64,000 nucleotides of DNA from Butyrivibrio hungatei (GCF_900101605.1 NZ_FMUR01000010.1:1-64000); one strand, 5' to 3'; shown: positions 41,964 to 51,047, counted from the stretch's first letter. Notes: a model not told the origin generated them from the letters alone. Made by a program: numbers and translations.

Positions 41964-41977
41964 TTGATTACAATCAA
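41964..41977 (+). promoter_or_regulatory. Perfect FNR box upstream of pflB
   Basis: TTGATTACAATCAA matches the FNR consensus TTGAT-N4-ATCAA in all ten defined bases; with one more base on each side the arms are 6 bp. It is centred 83 bases before the pflB ATG. A -10-like TATGAT at 42023-42028 would place the box near -65, a position used for activation. The regulator is probably the FNR-like protein encoded at 40360-41121. Confidence 0.8.
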
Positions 41978-42053
41978 TGTTTGGTTGTGTAACAGGTGAT
42001 ATCATCAATCTCGAACAATACATATGATAATATTTTAACGAGGAGTACGTAAA

Positions 42054-44318
42054 ATGAACGAAGCATGGCGCGGGTTTAAGGGAACCCACTGGTTGGATGA
42101 CGTTAACGTAAGAGATTTCATCCAGAACAACTACACACCTTATGACGGAGATGAGAGCTTTTTGGCTGAGCCTACAGAAGCTACAGATAAGCTTTGGGGC
42201 AAGCTTCAGGAACTCCAGAAACAGGAACGTGAAAAGGGCGGCGTTCTTGAGTGTGAGACAGAAGTTGTTTCTAGTCTTACAGCATATGGCCCCGGATATA
42301 TTGATGAGTCTATGAAGGATCTTGAGCAGGTCGTTGGTCTTCAGACTGATAAGCCTCTTAAGAGAGCATTCATGCCTTTCGGTGGAATCAAGATGGCTGA
42401 AGAAGCTGCTGAGACATACGGATACAAGGTAAATGAGAAGTTCCACAAGATCTTCACAGAGTACCACAAGACTCACAACCAGGCAGTATTTGATGCTTAC
42501 ACACCTGAGATGAGAGCAGCAAGACACAGCCACATCGTAACAGGTCTTCCTGATACATACGGCCGTGGACGTATCGTAGGCGACTACAGAAGAGTAGCTC
42601 TTTACGGTATCGACTACCTCATCAAGAAGAAGATGGATGACTACAACAACTGTGGTGACGGAACAATGCTCGACCACATCATCCGTCAGAGAGAAGAAAT
42701 CTCTGAGCAGGTTAGAGCTCTTAAGGGAATGAAGGAAATGGCAGCCGTTTACGGATTTGATATTTCTGCTCCCGCTAAGAACGCTAAGGAAGCTGTTCAG
42801 TGGCTCTACTTCGGATACCTTGCAGCTATCAAGACTCAGAACGGTGCTGCTATGTCAGTTGGACGTGTTTCAACATTCCTTGATATTTATATTGAAAGAG
42901 ATATTAAAGAGGGAACTCTTACAGAGAAAGAGGCACAGGAACTTATCGACCACATGACAATGAAGTTCAGAATGGTTAAGTTCGCTCGTATTCCTTCATA
43001 CAACAACCTCTTCTCAGGTGACCCTGTATGGGCTACACTTGAAGTTGGTGGACTTGGAATGGATGGTCGTCACATGGTTACAAAGAACGACTTCCGTTTC
43101 CTTCATACTCTTGAGAACATGGGACCTTCACCTGAGCCTAACCTTACAGTGCTCTACACATCTAAGCTCCCTGAGACATTCAAGAAGTATGCTGCTAAGA
43201 TTTCAGTTACAACATCTTCAATCCAGTACGAGAACGATGATGTTATGCGTCCTATCTGGGGCGATGACTACAGCATCTGCTGCTGCGTATCTGCTACACA
43301 GACAGGTAAAGAGATGCAGTTCTTCGGAGCAAGAGCTAACCTTGCTAAGTGTCTCCTTTACGCTATCAACGGCGGTAAGGATGAGAAGTTCCTTACAAAG
43401 GACGGCAAGCATATGCAGGTAGGTCCTGAGATGGCTCCTATCACAGCTGACGTACTTGATTACGATGAAGTTATGCATAAGTATGACATCATGATGGATT
43501 GGCTTGCAGGACTCTATGTAAACATCCTCAACCTTATCCAGTACATGCACGACAAGTACTACTACGAAGCAGCTGAGATGGCTCTTATCGATACAGATGT
43601 AAGACGTACATTCGCTACAGGTATCGCAGGATTCTCACACGTTGTAGATTCACTTTCAGCTATCAAGTATGCTAAGGTTACAACTGTTCGTGATGAGTCA
43701 GGCCTTGTTGTTGATTACAAGGTAGAGGGAGACTTCCCTAGATACGGTAACGATGATGAGAGAGCAGACGAAATCGCTGTATGGCTTCTTAAGACATTCA
43801 TGAAGAAGATCGAGAAGCACCACACATATCGTGATTCTGAGCCTACAACATCTATCCTTACAATCACATCTAACGTTGTTTATGGTAAGGCTACAGGTGC
43901 TACACCTGACGGAAGACCTGCATTCGCTTCATTCGCACCCGGAGCATCACCTTCATACGGTGCTGAGAAGACAGGACTTCTTGCTTCACTTAACTCTGTT
44001 GCTAAGATTCCTTACGAGTATGCTCTCGACGGAATTTCTAACACACAGACAATGAACCCTAACGCTCTTGGTCACGACGATGAGGAGAGATCAAACAAGC
44101 TTGTTAGCGTTCTTGACGGATACTTTGACCAGGGTGCTCATCACCTTAACGTTAACGTATTTGGTAAGGAGAAGCTCATCGATGCTATGGAGCATCCTGA
44201 GAAGCCTGAGTATGCTAACTTCACTATCCGTGTATCAGGATATGCTGTTAAGTTCATCAACCTTACTAAGGAGCAGCAGCTCGACGTTATCGCACGTACA
44301 TGCCACGAGGCACTTTGA
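42054..44318 (+). CDS. pflB: Pyruvate formate-lyase (formate C-acetyltransferase)
   Basis: The 754-residue glycyl radical enzyme opens with [20 protein letters not shown]. It has the catalytic cysteines in [18 protein letters not shown] (three adjacent cysteines, residues 409-411; the paired cysteines of PflB correspond to two of them) and the glycyl radical motif [14 protein letters not shown] with Gly729 near the C-terminus. It cleaves pyruvate with CoA to acetyl-CoA and formate, the main anaerobic route from sugar to ATP and formate here. Codon use is strongly biased (few synonymous codons), as expected for an abundant protein. GAGGAG precedes the ATG. Confidence 0.97.
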   Translation: MNEAWRGFKGTHWLDDVNVRDFIQNNYTPYDGDESFLAEPTEATDKLWGKLQELQKQEREKGGVLECETEVVSSLTAYGPGYIDESMKDLEQVVGLQTDKPLKRAFMPFGGIKMAEEAAETYGYKVNEKFHKIFTEYHKTHNQAVFDAYTPEMRAARHSHIVTGLPDTYGRGRIVGDYRRVALYGIDYLIKKKMDDYNNCGDGTMLDHIIRQREEISEQVRALKGMKEMAAVYGFDISAPAKNAKEAVQWLYFGYLAAIKTQNGAAMSVGRVSTFLDIYIERDIKEGTLTEKEAQELIDHMTMKFRMVKFARIPSYNNLFSGDPVWATLEVGGLGMDGRHMVTKNDFRFLHTLENMGPSPEPNLTVLYTSKLPETFKKYAAKISVTTSSIQYENDDVMRPIWGDDYSICCCVSATQTGKEMQFFGARANLAKCLLYAINGGKDEKFLTKDGKHMQVGPEMAPITADVLDYDEVMHKYDIMMDWLAGLYVNILNLIQYMHDKYYYEAAEMALIDTDVRRTFATGIAGFSHVVDSLSAIKYAKVTTVRDESGLVVDYKVEGDFPRYGNDDERADEIAVWLLKTFMKKIEKHHTYRDSEPTTSILTITSNVVYGKATGATPDGRPAFASFAPGASPSYGAEKTGLLASLNSVAKIPYEYALDGISNTQTMNPNALGHDDEERSNKLVSVLDGYFDQGAHHLNVNVFGKEKLIDAMEHPEKPEYANFTIRVSGYAVKFINLTKEQQLDVIARTCHEAL

Positions 44319-44353
44319 TCTAAGATCGTGTGAAATAAATAATATATTTATAG

Positions 44354-44385
44354 AACAGCTCCATGACGTCAGTCATGGAGCTGTT
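44354..44385 (+). terminator. Terminator of pflB
   Basis: AACAGCTCCATGAC (44354-44367) and GTCATGGAGCTGTT (44372-44385) form a perfect 14-bp stem with a 4-base loop, 36 bases after the stop. Confidence 0.82.
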
Positions 44386-44440
44386 TAAGCAATATGATTT
44401 TGATAAGCTCATAAGAAAGATTTCTGAGCATTCTATTTAA

Positions 44441-44477
44441 AAAGACCTGAAAGCTGTTATTTAGCTTTCAGGTCTTT
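44441..44477 (-). terminator. Terminator overlapping the end of the minus-strand regulator gene
   Basis: A perfect 15-bp stem, 44441-44455 with 44463-44477, includes the last codons and stop of the minus-strand gene. On the minus strand it is followed by TTTTTAAATAG. Terminators that overlap the coding end are compact but workable. Confidence 0.7.
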
Positions 44478-44966
44478 AAGCTTATCGGCATTTATCTTGC
44501 CTTCTGCAATGGTATTTTTAACCCATAATCGAAGGGCTTCGACGGTCATATCTATATTATCAAGCTGGTGCTGTATCTCGGCGAAATCTTGCAGCTCGTC
44601 GTCTGTGATCCGTCCGTCGGCTGTAATATCTATAAGACGTGCTTTCTGGTTGTCCAGAGAATTAAGCGCGGATAACATTCCGAGTACAATCTCGGATAAT
44701 GAGGAAATCTTAACCTCCGGAACGTTCCCTTTTCCGATCCTGCATTCGTGAGTGCAGTAGTAGTTACAAAGTTCGGGCTTTTTGTAAGCTACGGCCATAT
44801 CAGCTACATCTTCGGGCTGAACGGCTACTTTGTCGGTTTCTATTTTCTCAAGTTTACTGTCGCTTATCGTTCCTATAAGTTCGCTTGCCTGAGCTCTTGT
44901 AAGGCCGGCTTCTTCGCGTGATGTGAAATAGATGTTTTTATTCTCTTTTATGGATTTTTTCCCCAT
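44457..44966 (-). CDS. Helix-turn-helix protein with a cysteine motif
   Basis: The 169-residue protein begins with an XRE-like HTH (IYFTSREEAGLTRAQASELI, then GTISDSKLEKIETDKVAVQP) followed by YKKPELCNYYCTHECRIGKG, which has a Cys-x3-Cys-x3-Cys pattern. The C-terminal 90 residues are helical and acidic (DITADGRITDDELQDFAEIQ, IDMTVEALRLWVKNTIAEGK). Similar HTH proteins are common in Lachnospiraceae. It may bind a metal or thiol ligand through its cysteines, but this is inferred. GGAGG precedes the ATG. It lies 57 bases downstream of mgtE on the same strand. Confidence 0.68.
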   Translation of the reverse strand: MGKKSIKENKNIYFTSREEAGLTRAQASELIGTISDSKLEKIETDKVAVQPEDVADMAVAYKKPELCNYYCTHECRIGKGNVPEVKISSLSEIVLGMLSALNSLDNQKARLIDITADGRITDDELQDFAEIQHQLDNIDMTVEALRLWVKNTIAEGKINADKLKDLKAK

Positions 44967-45023
44967 TGTTCCTCCGTACCTATGTTTACAAGTAAATTAT
45001 CTGATTGTCAGCGAGACATCGCG

Positions 45024-46379
45024 CTAGGCCAATAATGCTGTTGCGATGTTCAAGAAAACAAGCAGCGACAATGCATCTACTATTGTGGTTATGAACGGGC
45101 TTGCCATAACTGCCGGGTCAAAACCGAAGCGTGATGCCAGCATAGGAAGAAAACAACCTACAAGTTTGGCAATAAGTACAACAACAAACAGTGTCAGGCA
45201 GACAACCAGTGAAGTGGTGATCGGAACGCCGTGTGCAAAAACAAGCAGTCTTATAAAGTTAGCAACTGCAAGTGTAAAACCGCAAAGAAACGCAACTCTT
45301 ATTTCTTTCCATACAATCTTAAACAAGTCTTTGAACTCGATTTCTTTCAAAGATAATCCGCGGATGATCGATACGCTTGCCTGTGAGCCTGCATTTCCGC
45401 CTGTGTCCATCAGCATTGGAATGTACGCGGTAAGTGCAAATGCTGTCAGAGCAGCTTCGTAGTGCGCGATAATCCCGCCTGTGAATGTTGCGCTGACCAT
45501 AAGGAACAGCAACCAGGGGATTCTGTTTCTGTAGGTTTCCAGGATGCCAACTTTCGGATAAGGCTTATCTGACGGCACGATAGCAGCCATCTTCTCGATA
45601 TCCTCGGTAGCCTCTTCTTCCATGATGTCCACAACGTCATCGATTGTGATGATTCCGACCATTCTGGATTCGTTGTCTACAACGGGCATCGCTGTGAATC
45701 CGTATTTCTGGAAGATTCTTGCAGCTTCTTCCTGGTCGGTCATCGTGTTGATGCTGATGACATTGGTGTTCATTATATCTCCGATAATTTCATCGGGTTT
45801 TGTTATGAGAAGGTATCTTAGCGCAACCGTTCCGACAAGTATTTTCTGCCTTGATACAACGTAGCAGATGTTGATAGTTTCGGAATCTACGCCTTTTTTC
45901 CTGATTCTTTCTATAGCGTCATTGACCGTCATATCTTCACGGAGGTCTACATACTCCACGGTCATGATACTTCCGGCTGAGTCTTCGGGATATCTTAGCA
46001 GATGATTGATATCTGCTCTTGTCTCGGGGCTCGCATTGGCAAGAATGCGCTTTACTACACTGGCGGGCATCTCTTCCAAAAGGTCGGTAGCGTCATCCGC
46101 CATTAGGTTGTCAATAATATTGGAAGCTTCTCGATCTGACAGTGAACGGATGATATACTGCTGATCATCCAGTTCCAGGTCGGCAAATACATCCGCAGCC
46201 ATATCCTTGGGGAGGATTCTGAACATCTTAAGTGAATCCTCATCTTCCATCTCACCCATTGCAGCAGCTATATCAACTGTGTTCATCTCTGAAATGGTCT
46301 GGCGGAGCATGGTGTATTGCCTTGCTTCAAGAAGCTCTTTTAGGATCTCAACGATTGTTTTCTCTTCTTGTAATTCCAT
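45024..46379 (-). CDS. mgtE: Magnesium transporter MgtE
   Basis: The 451-residue protein has the three MgtE parts: an N-terminal superhelical domain (about 1-130, DMAADVFADLELDDQQYIIR, NIIDNLMADDATDLLEEMPA), two CBS domains (about 135-255, SIMTVEYVDLREDMTVNDAI, TAMPVVDNESRMVGIITIDD), and a five-helix membrane domain (about 285-450) with PMLMDTGGNAGSQASVSIIR, the conserved pore segment. It takes up Mg2+ and closes when cytoplasmic Mg2+ binds the cytosolic domains. AAGGAG stands before the ATG. The upstream region is strongly structured and is described separately. Confidence 0.95.
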   Translation of the reverse strand: MELQEEKTIVEILKELLEARQYTMLRQTISEMNTVDIAAAMGEMEDEDSLKMFRILPKDMAADVFADLELDDQQYIIRSLSDREASNIIDNLMADDATDLLEEMPASVVKRILANASPETRADINHLLRYPEDSAGSIMTVEYVDLREDMTVNDAIERIRKKGVDSETINICYVVSRQKILVGTVALRYLLITKPDEIIGDIMNTNVISINTMTDQEEAARIFQKYGFTAMPVVDNESRMVGIITIDDVVDIMEEEATEDIEKMAAIVPSDKPYPKVGILETYRNRIPWLLFLMVSATFTGGIIAHYEAALTAFALTAYIPMLMDTGGNAGSQASVSIIRGLSLKEIEFKDLFKIVWKEIRVAFLCGFTLAVANFIRLLVFAHGVPITTSLVVCLTLFVVVLIAKLVGCFLPMLASRFGFDPAVMASPFITTIVDALSLLVFLNIATALLA

Positions 46380-46464
46380 GATAATCTCCTTTTGCGTATG
46401 TGGTTTTTATGGTACTTCGACCGGGAGCAGGATCACTGCCACATCGATGTGAATCTGACTTCAT
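46348..46464 (-). CDS. Possible 38-codon leader ORF overlapping the mgtE start
   Basis: On the minus strand, GGTGGTGG precedes an ATG at 46464 that opens a 38-codon frame ending at 46348, 32 bases inside mgtE. The peptide begins MKSDSHRCGSDPAPGRSTIK and holds three prolines or Pro-like turns and several basic residues. Translation of a leader that runs across the mgtE start could control mgtE in response to Mg2+, as leader peptides do for other Mg2+ transporters. Codon composition alone does not prove it, so this is a candidate only. Confidence 0.3.
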   Translation of the reverse strand: MKSDSHRCGSDPAPGRSTIKTTYAKGDYHGITRRENNR

Positions 46465-46473
46465 AAAAACCAC
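46400..46473 (-). promoter_or_regulatory. 12-bp inverted repeat in the mgtE leader
   Basis: GTGGTTTTTATG (46400-46411) and CATAAAAACCAC (46462-46473) are perfect reverse complements enclosing 50 bases, just before the mgtE ribosome binding site. A second hairpin-rich stretch lies further upstream on the minus strand: AAATTTGC and GCAAATTT arms around 46541-46582, and GCTCAAGATATTGAGC at 46514-46529. It does not look like the known M-box. The rest of 46380-46734 has no convincing gene. Confidence 0.5.
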
Positions 46474-46734
46474 CACCTTTCCTTCGGGGATTATCCACTT
46501 ACGTGAATCGAAAAGCTCAAGATATTGAGCACAATTGTTAAAATTTGCAGTCTGAACGACTGTGAACTGTAACGCAAATTTACTTTAACACAAAATGGTT
46601 GACTTGTGTATAGAAAGATTTGGATGAATTTCACAGTTGTCAGGATACCAAGAATGGGTTATCTTAATAGTGACTAAAAATAAGTGAAAGAGTTACTGTT
46701 GTGGGGGCGTATATGTAGATTTTGTGAGGGTAAG

Positions 46735-47382
46735 ATGAAAAAGAAATTAACAGTTATGAGGCGTGTGGTTGTTGCGGTTTTGCTCTTGGTCTTTTTGACG
46801 GAAATGACAGAGCAAGAGGTTTGTGCGGTAGAAAACAAGATCCGCGTGGAAGATGGAAATACTGCGGTAAACTTGGTGCTTCCCGAATACGGAACCTGTT
46901 TTATGGGAGGGAAGACCATTTATTCCGACGGTACAGGACGTCTTAGAAATGCTTCCGAAGTATCAAGGCTTATGAATGGAAGTGGATATGACCTTTGGAT
47001 TTCTGCAAATGAAGGTGAAATGTCGGTGTCGGTTGAGAATTTTGATACCAAGGGAAAAGACCTTTATAACATGCCTGATGATGCAATCAAGAAATTCTTC
47101 GGAAATCTCGAAGACCAGATTCGTAACTCGATGAAGAATGAGGGTGTGAAGGTAAGCGAGATAACTACCGACATCGTTAAAAGCAATAAGAGCAAATATC
47201 TTCGTGTAAAAACAGTGGCTGAGCCGCCTTATTCCGAGGTTTATCAGTATTGCACTCTAAAACAGAACAAGATGATAACAATCAAACTTGTGTGCTACAA
47301 CAAGATCAAAGACATCAATTCGTTCGCACTTAATCCCAATAGTATAGTACAGAATACGACAATTGAAAAAGTTGTAAAGTAA
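46735..47382 (+). CDS. Secreted protein of unknown function
   Basis: The protein has 215 residues from the ATG at 46735, with GAGGG just upstream; an in-frame ATG at 46684 lacks a ribosome binding site. The N-terminus has a signal peptide: MKKKLTVMRR, a hydrophobic core VVVAVLLLVFLTEM, and a likely cleavage near VCAVEN. The mature part is mixed alpha/beta (LVLPEYGTCFMGGKTIYSDG, NMPDDAIKKFFGNLEDQIRN, SEVYQYCTLKQNKMITIKLV). It has no recognised domain. The exported protein lies next to another exported protein of unknown role. Confidence 0.65.
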   Translation: MKKKLTVMRRVVVAVLLLVFLTEMTEQEVCAVENKIRVEDGNTAVNLVLPEYGTCFMGGKTIYSDGTGRLRNASEVSRLMNGSGYDLWISANEGEMSVSVENFDTKGKDLYNMPDDAIKKFFGNLEDQIRNSMKNEGVKVSEITTDIVKSNKSKYLRVKTVAEPPYSEVYQYCTLKQNKMITIKLVCYNKIKDINSFALNPNSIVQNTTIEKVVK

Positions 47383-47441
47383 ATATATCTTTTTGCCGAT
47401 ATACATTATATAATTAATGTACGAAGATCGGAGGTGGTCTT

Positions 47442-48107
47442 ATGGGCAAAAAGTGTCTTATTGTAACTATTGTTATGGGCATGTTGCTTATTGTTTTCGG
47501 ATATGGGAAAACAGAAGATGCCTGCCCCGGATCCGATGCGTCGGATGGAATTGGAATAGACCGAAAACCGGTGATTTATCTTTATCCGGAGGAGGACGGT
47601 ACAGAGGTTTCTGTAACGCTGGATTATGACGGCAATCTCACCGAACTTGATCCTATCTTCAATGTAGATAACGGTTGGAAGGTAACAGCCGACAGAGACG
47701 GCACGATCACTTACGAAGGAGAGAAGTATGACTATCTGTATTGGGAAGGGGATCCCGAGCACAAGTATAACTTCTTTTCCGGCTTTTGCGTAAAAGGAGA
47801 AGATACGCAGGCTTTTCTTGAAGAGAAACTGACCGAGCTTGGACTTAACGAAGCTGAGAGAGCGGAATTTATCGAGTATTGGACTCCTCAGATGGTTGAT
47901 AACAAATATAACGTTATAAGTTTCCAGGGCAGTTCCTATGAAAAGGGAGCAAGGCTTAATATTGATCCTGAACCCGATACTTTGATCCGTGTATTTATGG
48001 CTTGGTATCCTTCGGACAGATTCGTGGGCCTTAATCCCCAGTATTTGGACGGATACGACAGAGAAGGCTTTACGGTAGTTGAGTGGGGCGGAAACAGAGT
48101 AAAATGA
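47442..48107 (+). CDS. Exported protein of a widespread KPVIYLYP family, unknown function
   Basis: The 221-residue protein has a short N-terminal hydrophobic segment (CLIVTIVMGMLLIVFGYG) acting as a signal peptide or anchor. The mature domain begins DRKPVIYLYPEEDGTEVSVT, followed by NGWKVTADRDGTITYEGEKY and YDYLYWEGDPEHKYNFFSGF. The KPVIYLYP opening is found in many uncharacterised exported proteins of bacteria and archaea, and no function is known to me. GGAGG precedes the ATG. A strong terminator follows, so it is transcribed apart from aspS. Confidence 0.72.
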   Translation: MGKKCLIVTIVMGMLLIVFGYGKTEDACPGSDASDGIGIDRKPVIYLYPEEDGTEVSVTLDYDGNLTELDPIFNVDNGWKVTADRDGTITYEGEKYDYLYWEGDPEHKYNFFSGFCVKGEDTQAFLEEKLTELGLNEAERAEFIEYWTPQMVDNKYNVISFQGSSYEKGARLNIDPEPDTLIRVFMAWYPSDRFVGLNPQYLDGYDREGFTVVEWGGNRVK

Positions 48108-48153
48108 GTATTCTCGTTTTTGCTTGCAACTATTACAATGTTGGTCTAAAATG

Positions 48154-48188
48154 TTGTGCGTGGTATTGGATAAAAATATCACGCACAA
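48154..48188 (+). terminator. Terminator before aspS
   Basis: TTGTGCGTG (48154-48162) and CACGCACAA (48180-48188) form a perfect 9-bp stem followed by TTTTTTG. It ends the transcript of the exported-protein gene. Confidence 0.8.
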
Positions 48189-48246
48189 TTTTTTGTTTGA
48201 CGGAAAATTTCTGTCAGATTATGAATAAAAGAATGGAGTAACACTA

Positions 48247-50055
48247 ATGATGCAATCACGTACACATAACTGCGGTGAACTTCGTATTGATAATGTCGGC
48301 GAGAGCGTAACTCTTGTCGGATGGCTTGAGAATATGAGAGAAGTCGGAAGCGGACTTGGATTCGTAGTTCTTCGCGACTTCTATGGCACAACACAGATTG
48401 TTCTTGAGACTGAGGAAATGGTTAAGACAGCCAAGGCAATCAACAAGGAATCAACAATTTCTGTAAAGGGAGTTGTAAGAGAGAGAAGTTCCAAAAACCC
48501 GAAGCAGGAAACCGGAGACATCGAGGTTGTTCCCGAATCAATCGAAATTCTGGGACGCTGCCGTTATAACGAGCTTCCTTTTGAAATCAATCATTCAAGA
48601 GAGGCTGACGAGACTGCACGTCTTAAATATCGTTATCTTGACCTTAGAAATCCTGAGGTTAAAAAGAATATTATCTTGAGATGCAACGTTGTTGCCGCTC
48701 TCAGAAGTGCAATGACAGAACATGGCTTCCTTGAGATCACAACACCTATACTTACGGCATCTTCACCTGAGGGTGCAAGAGACTACCTTGTTCCTGCAAG
48801 AAAGCATCCGGGCAAGTTCTATGCACTTCCCCAGGCTCCTCAGCAGTTCAAGCAGCTCCTTATGACAGCCGGATTTGACCGCTACTTCCAAATCGCACCG
48901 TGCTTTCGTGATGAGGATGCAAGAGGAGACAGAAGTCCCGGAGAATTCTATCAGCTCGATATGGAGATGGCATTTGCTTCACAGGAAGATGTATTTGCTG
49001 TTATCGAGGATGTACTTCCTCCTATATTTGCTAAATATGGTAACTATGACCGTGCTTCGGGAGCTCCTTTCATGAGGATTCCTTATCTTGAAGCAATGGA
49101 GAAATACGGAACAGATAAACCTGACCTTAGAATCGACCTTACTGTTCAGGATGCTACGGAAGTTCTTGCGGACTGCGGATTCGGACCTTTTGCAACAAAG
49201 GCTGAGGATGGTTCTGCTACCGATGTAAGAGTTAAAGCAGTAGTTATCTCTGATTTCAAAGAGAGCAGAAAGTTCATCGACAAGACTATCGGAGATGTAG
49301 AGGTTCAGTCAGGTAACAAGGCATATTGGTTCAGAATGGATGAGAACAGTGAGCTTGTAGGCGGAATCGCTAAGTTTGTTGCACCTATCAAGGACAGTGT
49401 TGTTTCCGCACTTGGAATTAAGCCCGGCGATCTTGTTGTTCTTTCAAGCGGCAAGCTTGGAGCTGCTCAGAAGACAGCAGGTGTTGTAGTTAAGACATTT
49501 GGTGCCGCTGTTCCCGGACACATGGATAAAGAGCAGTACACATTCTGCTGGATAGTAGATTTCCCTATGTACGAGATCGGTGAGGAGTCAGGCGAGCTTG
49601 AGTTCTGCCACAATCCTTTCTCTATGCCGAGCGGCGGCCTTGAGACACTTCTTAAGGCTGAGAGAGGCGAGATCGATCCTCTTTCTATAACAGCGGATCA
49701 GTACGACCTTGTATGTAACGGAGTGGAGCTTTCATCGGGAGCTGTTCGTAACCACGATCCCGAGATCATGATAAAGGCATTTGAGATGGTAAGACTTGGC
49801 GAGGAAGACGTTAAGGCTAAGTTCCCTGCCATGTACAATGCATTCTGCTACGGAGCACCTCCGCATGCAGGAATTGCGCCCGGTGTAGACCGTATGGTAA
49901 TGCTTCTTGCAGGAGAGGATTCTATCAGAGAGATAATTCCTTTCCCTATGAACAAGAATGCACAGGATGTTATGATGGGAGCACCCGGATACGTAACAGA
50001 CAAGCAGCTTGAGGAGCTTCACATCAAGACAACTGCCATCGAAGAGGAACAGTAA
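48247..50055 (+). CDS. aspS: Aspartyl-tRNA synthetase
   Basis: The 602-residue class II synthetase of bacterial type has an N-terminal OB fold for the anticodon (ESVTLVGWLENMREVGSGLG, FVVLRDFYGTTQIVLE), motif 2 FDRYFQIAPCFRDEDARGDR, and the bacterial GAD insertion domain (about 280-410). Motif 3 is GAPPHAGIAPGVDRMVMLLA. It charges tRNA-Asp with aspartate. Whether it is discriminating or also charges tRNA-Asn cannot be told here. ATG at 48247 and 48250 are both possible starts after GGAG. Two hairpins follow the stop. Confidence 0.96.
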   Translation: MMQSRTHNCGELRIDNVGESVTLVGWLENMREVGSGLGFVVLRDFYGTTQIVLETEEMVKTAKAINKESTISVKGVVRERSSKNPKQETGDIEVVPESIEILGRCRYNELPFEINHSREADETARLKYRYLDLRNPEVKKNIILRCNVVAALRSAMTEHGFLEITTPILTASSPEGARDYLVPARKHPGKFYALPQAPQQFKQLLMTAGFDRYFQIAPCFRDEDARGDRSPGEFYQLDMEMAFASQEDVFAVIEDVLPPIFAKYGNYDRASGAPFMRIPYLEAMEKYGTDKPDLRIDLTVQDATEVLADCGFGPFATKAEDGSATDVRVKAVVISDFKESRKFIDKTIGDVEVQSGNKAYWFRMDENSELVGGIAKFVAPIKDSVVSALGIKPGDLVVLSSGKLGAAQKTAGVVVKTFGAAVPGHMDKEQYTFCWIVDFPMYEIGEESGELEFCHNPFSMPSGGLETLLKAERGEIDPLSITADQYDLVCNGVELSSGAVRNHDPEIMIKAFEMVRLGEEDVKAKFPAMYNAFCYGAPPHAGIAPGVDRMVMLLAGEDSIREIIPFPMNKNAQDVMMGAPGYVTDKQLEELHIKTTAIEEEQ

Positions 50056-50117
50056 AGAATTTAATATTGAATACATTCTTGAACTTCATGTTCAAGAATA
50101 CATGATTTATAAAAGCA

Positions 50118-50162
50118 ATGTCGCTTAAAAACAGAAAATAATTTCTGTCATTTAAGCGACAT
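50118..50162 (+). terminator. Terminator of aspS
   Basis: ATGTCGCTTAAA (50118-50129) and TTTAAGCGACAT (50151-50162) pair perfectly, extended inside by ACAGAAA/TTTCTGT, and are followed by TTTTTTT. A further hairpin (TTCTTGAAC/GTTCAAGAA) lies upstream at about 50076-50099. The remaining bases to 50310 hold the atp promoter region. Confidence 0.85.
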
Positions 50163-50254
50163 TTTTTTAATAATGCGACACTTATGTGCGAAAAACCGCA
50201 AGTTTTCTAATTTTGGTATAAACCTTGCAAAAGTAGCTTATTGACAGGGATTGG

Positions 50255-50284
50255 TTGAGAAATGAACGTAAATAGAGTATCATA
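50255..50284 (+). promoter_or_regulatory. Possible promoter of the ATP synthase operon
   Basis: TTGAGA (50255-50260) and TATCAT (50279-50284) are spaced by 18 bases, 27 bases before the first gene of the operon. A TTGACA at 50241-50246 is a better -35 but is too far from this -10. No other candidate is stronger. Confidence 0.35.
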
Positions 50285-50310
50285 TACATTAGGGTTGTTT
50301 CGACTTTTAT

Positions 50311-50610
50311 ATGAAAAGGAGCGTAGTCAGAATTCAGATGCAAATGAAGCGAATGTCTGAAATACTTGGTCAATTTGCAATGGTTGGTCAACTGGGGCTT
50401 TCTTTGTTAATGCCTCTTTTGATGTGTCTGGTAGGCTGCTATCTGTTATGCTCTAAGCTTTCGGTAGGAGCGTGGGTGTACATACCCGGGTTTGTTTTGG
50501 GGCTTGGAGGTTCTATTACAACTGCGTACAAGGTGTATCTGCAAGTAATCAACAAAGAAGAAAAAAAGAAGAAAAGCAACAAGGAAGTGTCTTTCAATAG
50601 GCATCATTGA
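50311..50610 (+). CDS. AtpZ/AtpI-like small membrane protein of the ATP synthase operon
   Basis: The 99-residue protein has two membrane helices in the pattern of the AtpZ (F0F1-ATPase subunit, putative) family: SEILGQFAMVGQLGLSLLMP, then LMCLVGCYLLCSK, and WVYIPGFVLGLGGSITTAYK, ending in a lysine-rich tail. Such proteins lead ATP synthase operons and may help c-ring assembly or Mg2+/Ca2+ handling. AAAAGGAG lies inside the first codons, so translation could instead start at an internal ATG (50338 or 50344). It lies 26 bases before the subunit I gene. Confidence 0.72.
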   Translation: MKRSVVRIQMQMKRMSEILGQFAMVGQLGLSLLMPLLMCLVGCYLLCSKLSVGAWVYIPGFVLGLGGSITTAYKVYLQVINKEEKKKKSNKEVSFNRHH

Positions 50611-50636
50611 TCTTACGGATGGAAAGAGGACAGCAC

Positions 50637-51047
50637 ATGAAATTACAGAAGGCTGTAAAAAAAGAGACCGGAATATTGGCTGCATCAGTGGCGGTAGGTG
50701 TTCTTGTAATGTATCTGGTATTTTTTTGTTTGCATATGGTAGTTCCCGATTGGGCGCCATTTGACATAAAAGTTATCGCAGGCGGAATAGGCGGCTATTT
50801 GATTGCGGTAGGAAATTTCTTTTGGATGGCGATATCTGTGCAAAAGGTAGCATCTATTGAAGATGAAGACAGAGCTAGGAAGACGATGGGAGTGAGCTAT
50901 AGGTATAGAACGCTGATTCAGTTTTTATGGATCATTCTTTCTATAGTATTGCCGTTCATCAATCCGGTGGCGGGTATAGCGCCCTTGTTCGTTCCAAGCA
51001 TTGTGATTAAATTACGCGGTATTATATCTGCGGGGAAAGGAGGTTGA
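50637..51047 (+). CDS. atpI: ATP synthase subunit I-like protein
   Basis: The protein has 136 residues from the ATG at 50637, chosen because AAAGAGG precedes it at 7 bases. It has four hydrophobic segments (AASVAVGVLVMYLVFFCLHM, VIAGGIGGYLIAVGNFFWMA, LIQFLWIILSIVLPFINPVA, GIAPLFVPSIVIKLRG), the pattern of the poorly conserved AtpI family, which helps assemble the c-ring. Its position directly before atpB is the usual one. It is 10 bases from the atpB start. Confidence 0.72.
   Translation: MKLQKAVKKETGILAASVAVGVLVMYLVFFCLHMVVPDWAPFDIKVIAGGIGGYLIAVGNFFWMAISVQKVASIEDEDRARKTMGVSYRYRTLIQFLWIILSIVLPFINPVAGIAPLFVPSIVIKLRGIISAGKGG

Noticed and set aside
41946..42677. Long open frame (243 codons) antisense to the start of pflB
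   Set aside because: It lies opposite a strongly codon-biased, certain gene. Its residues are low in complexity and its upstream side shows no ribosome binding site or promoter; it is a shadow of codon bias.
46380..46600. M-box (ykoK) Mg2+ riboswitch upstream of mgtE
   Set aside because: The leader is structured, but I could not find the conserved M-box sequence blocks; kept only as an unassigned structured leader.
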